A stretch of 64,000 nucleotides of DNA from an uncultured Oscillospiraceae bacterium (GCA_949297075.1 CASFRX010000058.1:1-64000); one strand, 5' to 3'; counted from the first letter of the stretch, positions 1-8,130 are shown. The notes: generated from the letters alone by a model not told the origin. Made by a program: numbers and translations.

Positions 1-177
1 ATGGCAACGGTCACAACAAAGCTTGATAATATGCTGGTGACCTTAGGCGAGCTGAAAGAGAGCGTAAACCGCCTTAGCAGTCGTCCCTCACAGCTTTGGG
101 ATAAGCTGATTTTTGGTGTAATAGGCGCAGTTGCGGCGGCTGTTGTAACATATGTTTTCGCAAAAATAGGCTTGTGA
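1..177 (+). CDS. XhlA-like phage lysis membrane protein (probably partial)
   Basis: The frame is open from base 1 and codes for 58 residues: a polar heptad-like N-terminal segment (about residues 5-30) followed by one hydrophobic segment (about 36-57). This is the layout of the hemolysin XhlA family, small phage membrane proteins encoded next to holins and used in host lysis. Homologues usually have a longer N-terminal coiled coil, so the gene may begin before the window; the ATG at base 1 could be internal. It is followed closely by two more small membrane-protein genes on the same strand, which fits a phage lysis module. Family assignment comes from layout and context only. Confidence 0.6.
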   Translation: MATVTTKLDNMLVTLGELKESVNRLSSRPSQLWDKLIFGVIGAVAAAVVTYVFAKIGL

Positions 178-186
178 GGTGAGCCT

Positions 187-414
187 ATGAAATTTTCAAA
201 AATGTGCACCGCATTAATGCTTCTTTCGGTGCTTATATTCACAATCATTATGATTATCGTATTCTGCGCCAAAGATGCCGTACCTGATGAGTTGATTATC
301 GCTTTCTTTGCATTTTGGGGAATCGAAGGAGGCGCAATGGCGTGGATAAAGAACACTGACACCAAGAACATACGAAAAAAGAAAAAAGCAGAAAGGGAGA
401 ATGAAAAGCAATGA
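187..414 (+). CDS. small two-TM phage membrane protein
   Basis: A 75-residue protein with two hydrophobic segments (about residues 8-27 and 34-54) and a strongly basic tail rich in Lys, Arg and Glu. A GAGGTGAG ribosome binding site lies just before the ATG. The stop overlaps the next start as ATGA (411-414), so the two are translationally coupled. Position between an XhlA-like protein and an LLH-type holin suggests an accessory lysis or holin-like protein of the prophage. I do not recognise a named family. Confidence 0.6.
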   Translation: MKFSKMCTALMLLSVLIFTIIMIIVFCAKDAVPDELIIAFFAFWGIEGGAMAWIKNTDTKNIRKKKKAERENEKQ

Positions 415-797
415 AAGATTTAACAATTGCACTTATGGGTCTATTTGTGATATTTGCAGTAACAATAACGATTCTTCGACTGTTGCGAAGCCGCTATGAA
501 TCTGACGAAGACAAGCTCGAATCAATCGATGCAGCAAAAGAGCTGTGCGAAAAGCTCCTTGAGCAGGTCGCCTTTGCTCTCCTCACTCAGGCAGAACGGC
601 AGTTCGGTAAAGGTACAGGCAAGCTCAAATTCTCAGCCGTAATGTCGCAGTTTCTCTCAATGCTGCCTGATTGGGCTAAAGAAACTATCGATACCGATTG
701 GCTCTCTGCCAAGCTTGAAATCCTGCTCCTCGAAGCTAAGGAACTTTGGGCAAAGAATGATAGGTTGGTTAATACTTTAAGCAATAATATTCGTTAG
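411..797 (+). CDS. phage holin, LLH family
   Basis: A 128-residue protein: one N-terminal transmembrane helix (about residues 4-24), then an amphipathic cytoplasmic domain. The pattern of an alanine-rich helix, a QxFGxGxGKxKF-like turn and a terminal helix with LEILLLEAKEL is typical of the LL-H type phage holins (Phage_holin_6_1). Such holins permeabilise the membrane so that the endolysin reaches the wall. The start overlaps the upstream stop, and the gene is followed at once by a terminator. It is the last intact prophage gene before the junction with the spore-coat gene cotJC. Confidence 0.75.
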   Translation: MKDLTIALMGLFVIFAVTITILRLLRSRYESDEDKLESIDAAKELCEKLLEQVAFALLTQAERQFGKGTGKLKFSAVMSQFLSMLPDWAKETIDTDWLSAKLEILLLEAKELWAKNDRLVNTLSNNIR

Positions 798-807
798 CAA
801 AAAACAG

Positions 808-846
808 AGCCGCTTGCTCCTCATGGAACAGGCGGCTTTTATATTT
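808..846 (+). terminator. terminator of the prophage lysis genes
   Basis: A 9-bp stem (808-816 pairing with 829-837, one G-T pair) with a 12-base loop is followed by a T-run starting at 837. It lies 11 bases after the holin stop. The 23 bases at 813-835 recur exactly, inverted, at 26271-26293. Confidence 0.8.
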
Positions 847-1172
847 TAGAGACCTTTGAAATAGCTGTCAATCCATACGACTTTACCAGTGTTCTTGTAA
901 AAACGAAAATGACCTCTGACATTGAATATGCCCTGCGGTGAGCGATGTGTTCCTGTAGGGATAGCGTACAGCTCCCCTTGGTGCTCTCGGAAGACGATAT
1001 TTTTTCCCACACTTGTATTTGAGCCTACGGCAGCTATCTTTTTTCGATATCAAGATTTCCGTACCACAAGAAAGCATTAGCATTAAAAAAAGCTGTAGCA
1101 AACATCTTAACTAAATGTTGAACGCTTTGGAGTTCTTCCGGTGTGGGCGCCGCCGTGTTAGTGAGACTGAAG
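846..1172 (-). pseudogene. decayed phage-type gene fragment
   Basis: On the minus strand two adjoining frames together read as one ~112-residue protein ending at the stop at 846-848. The frame switch falls in a run of six T (1039-1044); one more base there would restore a single reading frame. The C-terminal part contains RGHFRFYKNTGKVVWID, which resembles short RGHwRxYKxGKxVWI tails that I associate with phage-encoded proteins of unknown function. No start codon is present: the frame closes at a stop just beyond 1172. That is the point where sequence shared with 26.2 kb resumes, so this is an inserted piece of a gene and not a complete one. Confidence 0.45.
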
Positions 1173-1219
1173 CGGATTTTTTATTGCTCAAAACTCATTT
1201 TTGGGGTTATATATAAGTT
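1172..1219 (+). repeat. 48-bp phage-end sequence, copy 1 (inverted copy at 26227-26274)
   Basis: The 48 bases at 1172-1219 are identical to the reverse complement of 26227-26274. At 26.2 kb this block is directly joined to the second shared block (813-835 here, 26271-26293 there). Here the two are separated by 336 bases flanked by GCGG. The block lies between prophage lysis genes and the cotJC junction, so it probably belongs to the right arm of a phage family that has entered this genome more than once. Confidence 0.85.
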
Positions 1220-1268
1220 GTGGTAATTTAAACCGCTATCAAGCATACTATTATATTATCACTTAATT

Positions 1269-1796
1269 CAGCTCTGCGGACCAGACGGCGAATTGGGAGC
1301 CGCAATGCGCTACCTCAACCAGCGCTTTGCAATGCCTTGGGACGAGGTCAGAGGGCTTTTAACTGATATCGGTACAGAAGAGCTGAGCCATGTTGAAATG
1401 ATAGGCACTATTGTTTACCAGCTCACGAGGAACCTCACTGTTGACGAGATAAAGAAGCAGGGCTTTGACAAATATTTCGTTGACCACACTACAGGCGTAT
1501 ACCCTGTAGCCGCAAGCGGCACTCCGTGGTCTGCCATGTCCATTCAGTCTACCGGCGACACTCTTGCCGACCTTTTTGAAGACCTTGCCGCCGAACAAAA
1601 AGCAAGAAAGACATATGACAACATTCTTCGCCTTTCCGACGATCCGGATGTAAGCGATGCAATCAGATTCCTGCGAGCCCGTGAAGTTGTTCACTTCCAA
1701 CGCTTCGGCGAAGGTTTACGCTTTGCAACCGACAAACTCGATTCCAAAAACTATTATGCTTGCAACCCCTCTTTTGACAAAAACTGCGGTTGCTGA
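1269..1796 (+). CDS. cotJC: CotJC spore-coat manganese catalase, 5' end removed by prophage
   Basis: Manganese-catalase-family spore coat protein. The frame keeps the dimanganese ligands expected for the family: Glu in PDGEL, Glu and His in GTEELSHVEM, Glu in AAEQKAR and His in EVVHFQRF. It ends in a Cys-rich tail. Homology is recognisable from GPDGELGAAMRYLNQRF onward, but the ~31 N-terminal residues of normal CotJC (~190 aa) are missing. Upstream the frame runs into AT-rich phage-arm DNA without a ribosome binding site. An internal TTG (1293) or ATG (1305) could start a product lacking or barely keeping the first metal ligand. The break is at a highly conserved codon stretch next to prophage genes, which points to prophage integration inside cotJC. 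The missing 5' part should lie beyond the left prophage end, outside this window. Confidence 0.85.
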   Translation, partial: QLCGPDGELGAAMRYLNQRFAMPWDEVRGLLTDIGTEELSHVEMIGTIVYQLTRNLTVDEIKKQGFDKYFVDHTTGVYPVAASGTPWSAMSIQSTGDTLADLFEDLAAEQKARKTYDNILRLSDDPDVSDAIRFLRAREVVHFQRFGEGLRFATDKLDSKNYYACNPSFDKNCGC

Positions 1797-1804
1797 TAAA
1801 AATA

Positions 1805-1835
1805 GGAGCAATGACATTTTCAGTGTCACTGCTCC
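1805..1835 (+). terminator. terminator after cotJC
   Basis: A 12-bp stem with one A-C mismatch (1805-1816 with 1824-1835), followed by TTAATTGT. It lies a few bases after the cotJC stop. The T-run is weak. Confidence 0.65.
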
Positions 1836-1905
1836 TTAATTGTACTATATTCTGACTTATTTTTATCAAAAATGGGTCACATCTATTTACAACGCAGAAA
1901 TGCGG

Positions 1906-1934
1906 TTGACAAACGGTTAAGGCGGTGCTATTCT
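1906..1934 (+). promoter_or_regulatory. promoter of the PI-PLC-like gene
   Basis: TTGACA (1906-1911), 17-base spacer, TATTCT (1929-1934). A GAGGG ribosome binding site and the ATG at 1984 follow. Confidence 0.6.
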
Positions 1935-1983
1935 TTATTCGTGTGTTAAATTCTAATTTGGATTTATAAAAGAGGGAAAACAT

Positions 1984-3129
1984 ATGGTTAACAAAATAGT
2001 GCGTTACATTGTTCGGTTCATTCCGTTGCTCATATCACTTGCTATGGGCTTCGTTTCACTTTTTCCTGCGGGCTTAGAGAGGCTTGAGCTTGATAAAGCA
2101 GAGCAGATTGAGCGCATAGCCGCCCTTGAAGAAGCTTACAAGGCAGGAGAAATTGCACCTGTTGACGAGGCAAGCTTTTTTGACGGCGACCTTGAGGCAG
2201 AGCTTGAAAACGGCTTGAAATTTAATGAGCTTCGCTTTTTAGGCACCCACAACAGCTATCAGCCTGCACCCGTTGAAGAATTTACTAAGCTCTATGCTCA
2301 GCTTTCCGAGCTTACCTTCGGCTTAGTCAAAGCCGAAAAAGGCACCTTCAACAGCCAGACATTAACCCAACAGCTCAACTGCGGCATACGCAGCCTTGAA
2401 ATGGATATTGAAACCTTTGACCGAGGCGGTGAAATCAGCTTCACCTGTATGCACAGTCCGTATATTGATATGTCAACCACCTGCTACGATTTTGAGCTTG
2501 CACTCAAGGAAATCAGAATGTGGTCGGACAACAACCCCAATCATCTGCCCATAACAATAATCATTGAACCCAAGGCCGCTTTCCTGCCCCTTGAAGATAT
2601 GAAGTATTTCAATTTGGACTATGCCCTAGAGCTTGACAAAACCCTGAGAGCAGGTTTAGGCGATAAGCTCTTTACGCCTGCGGATATGCTCCGTGATTAT
2701 GAAAGCTTCGGCGCAATGCGTGCCGCCGATGATTGGTGCAAGGCGGAGGAAACCCTCGGAAAAGTGCTTGTTCTTCTCCATGAAAACTCAGCCACAACGG
2801 AAGACTACATAGCTCTTGATAAGAGCATTAAAACTCAGGCTATGTTCCCCATGCTCCGTGAAAAGGATATTGAGCGCGACTGCACATCGTTCATACTTAT
2901 AAACAAGCCCCACGAGCTTATAGAAATCAAAGAAGATGTTATTTTTGATAAAAAAATAATGGTGCGCACGAGAGCGGATAAATTTACCGATATTTCAGAA
3001 GAACAGCTTAAAAACGCTATGGACAGCGGCGCTCAGATTGTCTCTACCGATTATCCTCCCCGTGACGATTCAACACCCGACTCCTATATTGTAAGCTTCG
3101 GCTCAAAAACGACCGTATCCGCAAACTGA
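1984..3129 (+). CDS. secreted/anchored Ca2+-dependent PI-specific phospholipase C-like protein
   Basis: A 381-residue protein with an N-terminal hydrophobic signal or anchor (about residues 8-28), then a TIM-barrel-type phosphodiesterase domain. Visible family marks are LRFLGTHNSYQ (first catalytic His), GIRSLEMDIE, a second His in CMHSPYID, and HLPITIIIEPK, which match the bacterial Ca2+-dependent phosphoinositide phospholipase C family (PI-PLC-C1). The predicted activity is cleavage of a phospho-diester head group outside the cell; the real substrate is unknown. It has its own promoter and terminator and no operon partner. The start is supported by AAAGAGGGAAAAC just upstream. Confidence 0.75.
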   Translation: MVNKIVRYIVRFIPLLISLAMGFVSLFPAGLERLELDKAEQIERIAALEEAYKAGEIAPVDEASFFDGDLEAELENGLKFNELRFLGTHNSYQPAPVEEFTKLYAQLSELTFGLVKAEKGTFNSQTLTQQLNCGIRSLEMDIETFDRGGEISFTCMHSPYIDMSTTCYDFELALKEIRMWSDNNPNHLPITIIIEPKAAFLPLEDMKYFNLDYALELDKTLRAGLGDKLFTPADMLRDYESFGAMRAADDWCKAEETLGKVLVLLHENSATTEDYIALDKSIKTQAMFPMLREKDIERDCTSFILINKPHELIEIKEDVIFDKKIMVRTRADKFTDISEEQLKNAMDSGAQIVSTDYPPRDDSTPDSYIVSFGSKTTVSAN

Positions 3130-3145
3130 AGACTTGCCACCTTTA

Positions 3146-3175
3146 CCTCCCGGCAGAAATTGCGGGAGGTTTTTC
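3146..3175 (+). terminator. terminator after the PI-PLC-like gene
   Basis: CCTCCCG / CGGGAGG stem (3146-3152 with 3163-3169) followed by TTTTTCTTTT. Confidence 0.9.
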
Positions 3176-3188
3176 TTTTGCAAACAAA

Positions 3189-3347
3189 GGTCAAAGATAG
3201 TCAAATTTTTTAAAAATTGAAGAAATCAAGAGAAAAACAGAGCTATTTTCAAATTTCGGCGCACAACAGATATTTTTGACCTTTATTGACCTTTGACTAA
3301 AGGAACAGAAAGATATAGAATATGGTCAAAGGTCAAAGATAGTCAAA
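3189..3347 (+). promoter_or_regulatory. three CtsR operator boxes
   Basis: CtsR binds tandem heptads of the form GGTCAAAnAnAGTCAAA. Exact or near copies lie at 3189-3205 (GGTCAAAGATAGTCAAA), at 3275-3293 on the minus strand, and at 3331-3347 (identical to the first). They flank and overlap the ctsR promoter, so dimeric CtsR should occlude RNA polymerase until heat or protein stress inactivates it. This is autoregulation of the class III heat-shock operon. Confidence 0.9.
3293..3321 (+). promoter_or_regulatory. sigma-A promoter of the ctsR operon
   Basis: TTGACT (3293-3298), 17-base spacer, TAGAAT (3316-3321), sandwiched between CtsR boxes. Confidence 0.75.
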
Positions 3348-3371
3348 GTCAAAAGCAAGGAGTGAGCAAAA

Positions 3372-3821
3372 GTGAATATCAGCAACACTATTGCAAAGCT
3401 TATTATGGATATGCTCGAAAAGGACGGCAGTGCGGAAATGCAGCGCAATGAGCTTGCACAGCTTGTGGGTTGTGTTCCCAGCCAGATTAACTATGTAATC
3501 TCGTCCAGATTCACACCTGAACAGGGCTATATAGTTGAAAGCCGACGAGGCGGCGGCGGATACATCCGCATCACGCGCACGGCAGGTGGTTCAAAGGGCA
3601 ATGTAATAATGCATGTTCTAAACCACATAGGAATGAGTTTGGATGAGCGCACAGCCCGAGCGCATATTATTAATTTAGCCAACAGCGATATAATACAGAC
3701 TCAAACAGCCAAAATTATGATTGCGGCAATTTCGGACAGCTGCTACAGAGAGCTTCCTCAGCCGCAAAAAGACAAAGTCAGAGCCGCAGTATTTAAACAA
3801 ATGCTGCTGCAAACCATATAA
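3372..3821 (+). CDS. ctsR: transcriptional repressor CtsR of class III stress genes
   Basis: 149 residues, the usual length. The N-terminal winged helix-turn-helix is clear (QRNELAQLVGCVPSQINYVISSR, then the glycine-rich wing RRGGGGYIRI); the C-terminal dimerisation and McsB-interaction domain follows. CtsR represses clp genes; arginine phosphorylation by McsB and heat relieve repression. The start codon is GTG, preceded by an AAGGAG site. It is the first gene of ctsR-mcsA-mcsB-clpC and lies behind three of its own operators. Confidence 0.97.
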   Translation: MNISNTIAKLIMDMLEKDGSAEMQRNELAQLVGCVPSQINYVISSRFTPEQGYIVESRRGGGGYIRITRTAGGSKGNVIMHVLNHIGMSLDERTARAHIINLANSDIIQTQTAKIMIAAISDSCYRELPQPQKDKVRAAVFKQMLLQTI

Positions 3822-3847
3822 ATGAAAAGAAACAGGAGGAATTTATT

Positions 3848-4363
3848 ATGTTATGCCAAAACTGCGGTAAAGCACAAGCAACCACACACATCAAAAGAGT
3901 AGTAAACGGCGACACTACGGAGCATCACCTTTGCTCACAGTGCGCAGAAGAGCTCGGTTACACCGATATGTTTTCGGGTTTTGCGCCACTGAGCCTGAGC
4001 GACTTTTTCGGCGATTTTCTCGGAGACATCAACAAAAAAGCAATCGGCGCAAAGGTACAGCGATGTCCCCGTTGCGGCAATTCTTTCAACGACATTGTGC
4101 GTGACAGCCAATTAGGCTGTTCGGAATGTTACCGAACATTTTTTGATAAGCTTCAGCCGTCCCTTGAAAGAATACACGGCAGAGCTATGCACAACGGAAA
4201 AAGAATTGCCGTCAACAAAACAGAGAGCAGAGAGCTGACAAAGGGAGAAAAAATCGAACAGCTTAAAGCAAAGCTCAATGAAGCTGTTAAGGAGCAGGAA
4301 TTTGAGCAGGCCGCAAAATTGCGAGATGAAATAAGAGAACTGGAAGGGAGCGACATTAAATGA
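3848..4363 (+). CDS. mcsA: McsA, zinc-finger activator of the arginine kinase McsB
   Basis: 171 residues with two zinc-binding CXXC pairs in the N-terminal half (CQNCGKA and CSQCAEE, then CPRCGNS and CSECYRT) and a C-terminal UVR motif (KEQEFEQAAKLRDEIREL). The layout is that of McsA, which activates the McsB protein arginine kinase and links it to ClpC. AGGAGG precedes the ATG. Its stop overlaps the mcsB start as ATGA (4360-4363). Confidence 0.95.
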   Translation: MLCQNCGKAQATTHIKRVVNGDTTEHHLCSQCAEELGYTDMFSGFAPLSLSDFFGDFLGDINKKAIGAKVQRCPRCGNSFNDIVRDSQLGCSECYRTFFDKLQPSLERIHGRAMHNGKRIAVNKTESRELTKGEKIEQLKAKLNEAVKEQEFEQAAKLRDEIRELEGSDIK

Positions 4364-5370
4364 GCAAATGGTACATCAGCAGCGGAGATAAATGCGAAGT
4401 TGTAGTCAGCACAAGAGTCCGCCTTGCAAGAAACTTAGAGGAATATCCCTTCCCTGCAAAGCTCAATGCTGAGGGGAAAGCACAGGTCAATGCCCTTGTG
4501 CGTGACGCCCTTCTCGGCGGCTGCGAAGAAGATTTGAGCTACATTGAAATGGAGAGTCTGAGCCGTGCACAGGCAATATCATTGGCAGAGCGGCATCTAA
4601 TCAGCCCCGAATTTGCAAGTGCGCCCAAAGGCAGAGCGCTTATGCTTTCGGAGGATGAATCAGTCAGCATTATGCTTTGCGAAGAGGATCATATACGCTT
4701 GCAGGTTATGGAATCCGGCTTAGCTCTTGACAGCGCATATAAACGAGCCGACAACCTTGACAATGCCGTTGCACAGAAGCTTCAGCTGGCCTTTGACGAG
4801 CGTATAGGCTTCCTGACCCAGTGCCCCACAAACCTCGGCACAGCCATGAGAGCCTCTGTTATGCTGCATCTGCCAGGTCTTAGCAAAAGCGGACAGATAA
4901 CAAAAATTGCCGCTACGGTTTCAAAGCTCGGTTTGATTATACGGGGTGCTTACGGAGAGGGCTCATCGCCCATCGGAGACCTTTATCAGCTGAGTAATCA
5001 GGTAACTCTCGGCATCAGCGAGGAAACAGCCCTGAGCAACCTCAAGGCCATTGCACAGCAGCTTGTGGCGCAGGAGCTCAATGTTCGTGAACAAATGCTG
5101 AAAAGTCCTGCATGGGAGGATAAAATTTTCCGTGCTTTGGGCACACTTCAAAATGCAAGGCTTTTAAGCTGTGACGAATTCATGCAGCTTTCCTCTCTTG
5201 TGCGCTTAGGCATTGCGCAAGGCTTGCTGAAAGATGTGAGTCTGGAAAGCTTAAGCGAGCTTATGGCTGATATGCAGCCTGCAACAATAAACGCAAGAGA
5301 AAACCAAAACTTAACAGCCGCAGAGCGTGATGAGCTGCGAGCAAAAGCGGTCAGAGAAGCTCTGAGTTAA
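4360..5370 (+). CDS. mcsB: protein arginine kinase McsB
   Basis: 336 residues, close to the usual ~350. It carries the guanidino-kinase signatures: STRVRLARNL near the N-terminus, the catalytic-loop cysteine region LTQCPTNLGTAMRASVMLHLP, and RGAYGEG. McsB phosphorylates arginines on CtsR and on damaged proteins, marking them for ClpCP. It is translationally coupled to mcsA. Confidence 0.96.
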   Translation: MSKWYISSGDKCEVVVSTRVRLARNLEEYPFPAKLNAEGKAQVNALVRDALLGGCEEDLSYIEMESLSRAQAISLAERHLISPEFASAPKGRALMLSEDESVSIMLCEEDHIRLQVMESGLALDSAYKRADNLDNAVAQKLQLAFDERIGFLTQCPTNLGTAMRASVMLHLPGLSKSGQITKIAATVSKLGLIIRGAYGEGSSPIGDLYQLSNQVTLGISEETALSNLKAIAQQLVAQELNVREQMLKSPAWEDKIFRALGTLQNARLLSCDEFMQLSSLVRLGIAQGLLKDVSLESLSELMADMQPATINARENQNLTAAERDELRAKAVREALS

Positions 5371-5428
5371 CCGCAAAAAGCAATTAAAATTAGACATCAA
5401 ATACTTTTTGGAAGGAGTAATTGTTGTT

Positions 5429-7873
5429 ATGTATAAATTCACAGGTTTTACACAAAAAGCAAATAACGCCCTCAATGCCGCTATCAAAGCGGCGGAGGGC
5501 ATGGGACACACCTACATCGGCAGTGAACATCTGCTGACAGGTCTTCTGCAAGCCAACGGCGGAGTTGCCTGCACAGCGCTCAGCTCAAGAGGTATCACTG
5601 CCGCCGATGTTGAAAACGCACTCAAATCCACAGTAGGCATCGGCACACCTACGGTTTTGGGGCCTGACGATTTCACCCCCAGGCTCAAATATATTATTGA
5701 GCTTTCCATTGCCGCCGCCCGTTCAATGGGACACACCTACACGGGTACGGAGCATCTTTTGATATCCCTTATCAAAGAGGGTTCAAACTGCGCCGTTAAC
5801 ATTATAACAAAGCTCGGCGCATCACCATCCGATATCCTGAACGATGTTATAAAAGCCTTAGGCGGTGATTCAACGGCAAAGCCCGGCTCGGAAAATGGCG
5901 GCAAATCGGGCGACAAGAGCAACGCTCCCACCTTAGAGCAATTCGGCCGTGACCTGACAGACATGGCAAAGAACAACAAAATCGACCCTGTTATCGGCAG
6001 GTCAAAGGAAATTGAAAGAGTTATCCAAATTCTCTCCCGACGCACCAAAAACAATCCCTGCCTTATAGGTGAACCGGGTGTTGGCAAAACCGCAATCGCC
6101 GAGGGTCTTGCCCTCAAAATTGCAGCAGGCGAAGTTCCCGAAACTCTTGCCGATAAGCGCATTGTTTCCCTTGATTTAACAGGTATGGTTGCAGGCACTA
6201 AATACAGAGGCGATTTTGAGGAACGCATCAAAACAGCCCTTGAAGAAGTTACCAAGTGCGGCAATATAATTCTATTCATCGACGAGCTTCACACCCTTAT
6301 CGGTGCAGGCAGTGCAGAGGGCGCAGTTGATGCCGCAAATATTCTCAAGCCATCCCTTGCAAGAGGCGAAATTCAGGTTATCGGCGCAACGACCCTTGAG
6401 GAATACCGCAAGCACATAGAAAAAGACGCTGCTCTGGAAAGGCGTTTTCAGCCCGTAACCGTTGGCGAGCCAAGTGAAGACGAAGCCGTTGAAATCCTCA
6501 AAGGTCTGCGTGACAAATACGAAGCGCATCACAAGGTAAAAATAACCGATGAAGCCATTGTTGCCGCAGTAAAAATGTCCGTGCGCTACATCGGCGACAG
6601 ATTTTTGCCCGACAAGGCTATAGACTTGGTTGACGAGGCGGCATCAAAGGTGCGCTTGCGTGCTTTCACTGCACCGCCGGATTTGAAAGAGCTCGAAGAA
6701 AAAATAAAATCCCTTGACGATGAAATGTCAGCCGCCGTAAACACTCAGGATTTTGAAAGAGCGGCAAAGCTGCGAGATGAAAAGCGTGAATTACAGACAA
6801 AGCTGACTCAGGAAAAAGAAAGCTGGCAGCAGCGAAGCTCAGGCACTGCGGGTGAAGTTACAGCCAACGAAATTGCGGAAATAGTATCCGGCTGGACAGG
6901 TGTTCCCGTGGTTGAACTGACACGAGAGGAAAGCCAGCGTCTGCTCAACATGGAAAACGAGCTTCATGAGCGAATAGTCGGTCAGGACGAAGCGGTCAAG
7001 GCCGTTTCAAGAGCTATACGCCGCAGCAGAGTAGGCTTGAAAGACCCCAAAAGGCCTACAGGCTCCTTCATCTTCTTAGGTCCTACGGGTGTGGGTAAAA
7101 CCGAGCTTTGCAAAGCCCTTGCCGCAAGCCTTTTCGGCGATGAAAACGCAATGATAAGGCTCGATATGTCCGAATATATGGAAAAGCACACTGTTTCAAG
7201 GCTTGTTGGCTCTCCTCCCGGCTATGTAGGCTACGATGAGGGCGGACAGCTCACCGAGCGTGTACGCCGCAAGCCTTATTCCGTAATTCTTTTTGACGAA
7301 ATCGAAAAAGCTCATCCCGATGTATTCAACATGATGCTTCAAATTCTTGATGACGGCATTTTGACCGATTCACAAGGCAGAAAAGTCGATTTTAAAAACT
7401 GCATAATCATTATGACTTCAAATATAGGCGCAAAGCTGATTGCAGGCAGCGGTTCATCCCTCGGCTTCGGCTCGGAAAAGGGCAATGCGCTCAGCGATGA
7501 AAAAATCAAAGAAGCTGTTATGGGAGAACTGAAAAAGGCTTTCAGGCCTGAGTTTTTGAACCGTGTTGACGATACTATTGTTTTCCGCAAGCTTCAAAAA
7601 GACGATATCGCCGAAATTGCAAAGCGTATGCTTGCCGCCCTCTCCGCAAGGGTTGCTTCAATGGGCGTAACGGTTGAATTCAGCGATGAGGCAGTCAGCA
7701 AAATTGCCGACGCAGGCTTCGACCCGGTATACGGCGCAAGACCTCTCCGCAGAGCAATACAGAGCCAAATCGAAGATAAGCTTTCCGAAGAAATCCTCGA
7801 AGAAAAAATCAAGTCCGGCGACAGCTGCATTTGCGAAACGGCAGACGGTCAATTCGTTTTCCGAAAGAAATAA
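5429..7873 (+). CDS. clpC: ATP-dependent Clp protease ATPase subunit ClpC
   Basis: 814 residues from the ATG at 5429, which follows GAAGGAG; an in-frame TTG at 5408 contains the ribosome binding site and is not the start. Order of parts: two Clp N repeats (about 1-145), AAA+ module 1 with GEPGVGKT (214-221), a UVR coiled-coil insertion (about 435-465), AAA+ module 2 with GPTGVGKT (551-558), and a C-terminal ClpB-type D2 small domain. ClpC unfolds substrates, including McsB-phosphorylated proteins, for ClpP. It is the last gene of the CtsR-controlled operon and is closed by a strong terminator. Confidence 0.97.
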   Translation: MYKFTGFTQKANNALNAAIKAAEGMGHTYIGSEHLLTGLLQANGGVACTALSSRGITAADVENALKSTVGIGTPTVLGPDDFTPRLKYIIELSIAAARSMGHTYTGTEHLLISLIKEGSNCAVNIITKLGASPSDILNDVIKALGGDSTAKPGSENGGKSGDKSNAPTLEQFGRDLTDMAKNNKIDPVIGRSKEIERVIQILSRRTKNNPCLIGEPGVGKTAIAEGLALKIAAGEVPETLADKRIVSLDLTGMVAGTKYRGDFEERIKTALEEVTKCGNIILFIDELHTLIGAGSAEGAVDAANILKPSLARGEIQVIGATTLEEYRKHIEKDAALERRFQPVTVGEPSEDEAVEILKGLRDKYEAHHKVKITDEAIVAAVKMSVRYIGDRFLPDKAIDLVDEAASKVRLRAFTAPPDLKELEEKIKSLDDEMSAAVNTQDFERAAKLRDEKRELQTKLTQEKESWQQRSSGTAGEVTANEIAEIVSGWTGVPVVELTREESQRLLNMENELHERIVGQDEAVKAVSRAIRRSRVGLKDPKRPTGSFIFLGPTGVGKTELCKALAASLFGDENAMIRLDMSEYMEKHTVSRLVGSPPGYVGYDEGGQLTERVRRKPYSVILFDEIEKAHPDVFNMMLQILDDGILTDSQGRKVDFKNCIIIMTSNIGAKLIAGSGSSLGFGSEKGNALSDEKIKEAVMGELKKAFRPEFLNRVDDTIVFRKLQKDDIAEIAKRMLAALSARVASMGVTVEFSDEAVSKIADAGFDPVYGARPLRRAIQSQIEDKLSEEILEEKIKSGDSCICETADGQFVFRKK

Positions 7874-7885
7874 CTTTAATTACCG

Positions 7886-7925
7886 GCCGATGCACTTGGG
7901 ATTCAAGTGCATCGGCTATATTTTA
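7886..7925 (+). terminator. terminator of the ctsR-clpC operon
   Basis: A perfect 13-bp stem (7886-7898 with 7904-7916) and a T-rich tail. Confidence 0.9.
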
Positions 7926-7938
7926 ATTTAGCCAAACA

Positions 7939-7966
7939 TTGACAACAGCCGGTTATTTGTTATAAA
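7939..7966 (+). promoter_or_regulatory. promoter, probably of the HAD phosphatase gene
   Basis: TTGACA (7939-7944), 16-base spacer, TATAAA (7961-7966). The predicted transcript would begin inside the short frame at 7969 and run ~160 bases before the HAD gene. Confidence 0.5.
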
Positions 7967-7968
7967 AT

Positions 7969-8103
7969 ATGGTGCAAAAGAGCTACATATACTACTCTGT
8001 TGTAAACGGACTTTATATCGGCATAACCTACAACACCGACGCCGCACCCTACCGCAACTGCGATATGAGAATCAGCGTTTCCGGCTATGATGTTTTAGCA
8101 TAA
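7969..8103 (+). CDS. possible 44-residue ORF or gene remnant
   Basis: A 44-codon frame from an ATG at 7969 to TAA at 8101. Codon use and the sequence (YIYYSVVNGLYIGITYN, then DMRISVSGYDVLA) look protein-like, as in the C-terminal end of a secreted or lipoprotein domain. There is no ribosome binding site, and the ATG sits right at the -10 region of the promoter at 7939. It is therefore more likely a relic than an expressed gene. Confidence 0.25.
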   Translation: MVQKSYIYYSVVNGLYIGITYNTDAAPYRNCDMRISVSGYDVLA

Positions 8104-8130
8104 CACCTAACAAGGAGTAAACAGAAACTT

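Noticed and set aside
7969..8103. 44-codon frame treated as a true small gene
   Set aside because: No ribosome binding site, and its ATG overlaps the -10 region of the only nearby promoter; kept only as a low-confidence remnant.
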